50,054 bases of DNA from a bacterium (GTDB lineage Bacteria; Patescibacteriota; Patescibacteriia; JAGPKW01): NCBI GenBank assembly GCA_021780535.1, contig JAJXYN010000007.1:1-50054 (forward strand), given 5' to 3'. Positions 47,665 through 50,054 of this stretch are shown here, piece after piece (positions within the stretch are counted from its first letter, which is position 1; each line of letters starts with the position of its first letter). Below the pieces are notes generated by a model that had not been told where the DNA came from, ran no database searches, and saw only the letters and a program-made list of their open reading frames with translations. The translations under genes and the position numbers were made by a program.

Positions 47665-49101
47665 TTAAATTATTTTCTTAAACAATATAATTTTTTCTCT
47701 ATTTTTCAAAGCTTCTTTAGCTTTCTTTGCAGATTCAGGAATAATTGCTTCGTATAAATCAGAAACTGAATAAAGCAAATAACTCAAATTATTTAAAACC
47801 TTCTGCACATCTTCTTTTGCTTTATCTTTTTCCCACGGTTTATTTTCTTGAATATATACATTACCAAAGGTAGCAAGTTCATTAATTAATTTAACGGCTT
47901 CCATTATTCTAAAATTTTCAAAATGAACTCCAGCATCAATAAAAACCTCATCTACTTTAATCTTAAAATTATCTTCAACATTATCAAAATCATTAATGTT
48001 CACTTCTTTAGCGTTAGACAAATGGATAACTCTATTTAATAAATTACCAAAATTATCAGCAAGCAATGAATTATATATATTAACAAGATCATCTTCTTTA
48101 TAAGGAGAATCCATGAAACCAAAACTAGAAGCAATATAAAATCTTATAGCCTCATAGCCATATTTATCTAATTGTTCAAATGGAGAAACCACATTACCAA
48201 GAGTCTTAGACATTTTTACGCCATCAGGTCCTAAAATCATACCATGAACTACTATACTTTTTGAATTTTTAAAACCAGCAGACATAAGCATTCCTTGCCA
48301 TATACCTCCCTGAAATCTTAAATTATCTGGACCACAAATTTGGTACATATTATCAGCATATTCATAATTCAAATCATCAGGGAACCCTATAGCTCCTATA
48401 TAATTAGATAATGCATCAAACCAAACATAAACAACTTGAGAAGGATCATTTAAAACATCAACCCCCCATGGTAAATTAATTTTTAATCTGGATATAGAAA
48501 TATCATCCATATCTTTAACAAAATTTTTAAGTTCTAACTCCTTAGCGGATGGGATTATAAAACTTTTATTATTATCAATATACTTCAAAAGTTTTTCTCT
48601 ATATTTAGAAAGTTTAAAAAAATAATTTTCTTCAGAATAAAAAATTGGCTCTTTATCATGATCCGGACATTTACCGTTTACTAAATCTTTTTCTATTTTA
48701 AAACTCTCGCAACCAACACAATATAAGCCTTCATATTTTTTTTTATATATATCTCCATTATTTAAACTTCTCTTCCAAAATTCTTGCACAACTTTAATAT
48801 GAGATTCATTACTAGTTCTATAAAAATTATCATAAGAAATATTAAAATAAGAACAAAACTCTTTTAATTTATTAGAATAAATATCAACAAAATCTTGAGG
48901 AGTCTTATTAATTTCAATAGCCTTATTATAAATTTTAGAACCATTCTCATCAGCACCAACATTAAAAAAAACATTTTCATTGCCAAGTTTCTTTCTCATA
49001 TAACGAACAATAATATCCGCCTGAATAAATTCAAGAGTATGCCCCATGTGAGGCTCAGCGTTAACATAAGGCAATGTTGTGGTAAGATAAAATTTTTCCA
49101 T
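47665..49101 (-). CDS. metG: Methionyl-tRNA synthetase
   Basis: TTTLPYVNAEPHMGH, FNVGADENG, YVWFDALSNYIGAIGF, KMSKTLGNVVSP motifs. Confidence 0.96.
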   Translation of the reverse strand: MEKFYLTTTLPYVNAEPHMGHTLEFIQADIIVRYMRKKLGNENVFFNVGADENGSKIYNKAIEINKTPQDFVDIYSNKLKEFCSYFNISYDNFYRTSNESHIKVVQEFWKRSLNNGDIYKKKYEGLYCVGCESFKIEKDLVNGKCPDHDKEPIFYSEENYFFKLSKYREKLLKYIDNNKSFIIPSAKELELKNFVKDMDDISISRLKINLPWGVDVLNDPSQVVYVWFDALSNYIGAIGFPDDLNYEYADNMYQICGPDNLRFQGGIWQGMLMSAGFKNSKSIVVHGMILGPDGVKMSKTLGNVVSPFEQLDKYGYEAIRFYIASSFGFMDSPYKEDDLVNIYNSLLADNFGNLLNRVIHLSNAKEVNINDFDNVEDNFKIKVDEVFIDAGVHFENFRIMEAVKLINELATFGNVYIQENKPWEKDKAKEDVQKVLNNLSYLLYSVSDLYEAIIPESAKKAKEALKNREKIILFKKII

Positions 49102-49246
49102 GAAAAAAAGTTAAATATAAAAATATGGAAATACAAAAAAGTTAAATAGTGTTTTTAATACTTTGTCCCAAAATAAATTTAATAATTATTTCAGCAAATC
49201 ATATATTAACACTACCACTTTATCATTTCCACAAATTTCTTTCAAT

Positions 49247-49280
49247 ACAAAAAGACGAGCAATCATCTCGTCTTTTTTTA
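49247..49280 (-). terminator. Rho-independent terminator
   Basis: AAAAAGACGAG CAATCAT CTCGTCTTTTTTT hairpin. Confidence 0.7.
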
Positions 49281-49287
49281 ATTTCTA

Positions 49288-50054
49288 TTATTTAGTAGCA
49301 TTAGCTGTACCACATCCAGCACCAGCGCTAGCAGCAGTAGAGGCTTGAGAATCAGATGTTAATGTTTTTTCACATCCAGGAGTACCTACGTTATATTTAC
49401 AGAACAAAGTCTTTATAGATTCAGGATCAAGAGCAGAACCTTGGTATTTATTATTTACAAGCCAAGTAGGACTAGCGCCAATACCTAAATCATCAGCAAT
49501 CTTAATATTTTGTTCAAGCAAATAAGAACCTTCTTTTCCAGTAGAACATGTAGCTATAGAATTTGTAAGTCTTGTAGATATACCAACTTGTGCTGCACAA
49601 TCTTGCCATTTAGTAGTTTTAACACCTTTATCATCCATACAAGTCACAAAGTCAAAATTTTTAAGCGGAGCATATCTATTTACACAAACTTCAACAAGAT
49701 CTTCTTTAGCTTCATAATCGCCATGTAATGATGTAAATGTTCCATCAGTGTTTTTAGAAGCTATATAATTAATATGAAAATCCATATTCTTTCCAAAATT
49801 AGCAACCACTTCTTTCATAGCCTCTTCAGCTTGATTACCATAAGGACAATCTGACATTACAAACACATCTAATCTTTTTGCAATTTCAGCTCTAGGTTTT
49901 GGTGGATTTAAAGGATCAAATTTACTTCCAACAGCAAGAAGTTGATAATCACCTTGTTGTGTTAAATATGATTTAACATTTGCATATCCTTCTCCATCTT
50001 TAACATTAGCACCAAATAAATAAGCCGGCAATTTAATACTAGGAACAGAAGAAG
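49288..50054 (-). CDS. Thioredoxin-fold (DsbA/GILT-like) protein, 5' end outside the window
   Basis: LDVFVMSDCPYGNQAEEAM, ASPTWLVNNKYQGSALDPE; reading frame stays open through 50054. Confidence 0.7.
   Translation of the reverse strand, partial: SSVPSIKLPAYLFGANVKDGEGYANVKSYLTQQGDYQLLAVGSKFDPLNPPKPRAEIAKRLDVFVMSDCPYGNQAEEAMKEVVANFGKNMDFHINYIASKNTDGTFTSLHGDYEAKEDLVEVCVNRYAPLKNFDFVTCMDDKGVKTTKWQDCAAQVGISTRLTNSIATCSTGKEGSYLLEQNIKIADDLGIGASPTWLVNNKYQGSALDPESIKTLFCKYNVGTPGCEKTLTSDSQASTAASAGAGCGTANATK

Overview
AT-rich bacterial window with standard-code, tightly packed genes, mostly on the minus strand. Gene content (T4SS-type pilin paralogs, PduL/AckA, short RecO, DHFR-HIT fusion, many small secreted orphans) suggests a Candidate Phyla Radiation/Patescibacteria-like genome; this is inference, as no rRNA is present. 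Housekeeping genes recognised include tgt, recO, ileS, comF-like, clpC-like, RNase H, recJ, thyA, DHFR, tsf, rpsB, prmC, def, ackA, rmuC, pduL, ruvC, ruvA, a murE-like Mur ligase and metG, plus tRNA-Ile(GAT) and an initiator tRNA-Met(CAT). Main points of interest: (1) a five-copy, about 85-98 bp, same-orientation imperfect-palindrome element (R1-R5) found only between codirectional genes, whose outer arms differ between copies yet stay self-complementary; (2) a probable new ncRNA at about 1604-1722 with its own promoter and terminator and two anti-Shine-Dalgarno-like CCUCCUU motifs; (3) a histidine-phosphatase (RHGE...THDG) domain inserted inside IleS; (4) a DHFR-HIT fusion beside ThyA; (5) an initiator tRNA with C33 and a C1:U72 mismatch; (6) a CIRCE operator overlapping the clpC-like promoter; (7) catalytically degraded PGK-like and HtrA-like proteins; (8) a four-gene array of pilin-like proteins, two with Cys-rich decorations; (9) a frame-disrupted surface-protein gene. 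Small genes missed by the ORF track are also reported. No CRISPR array or transposase was seen.
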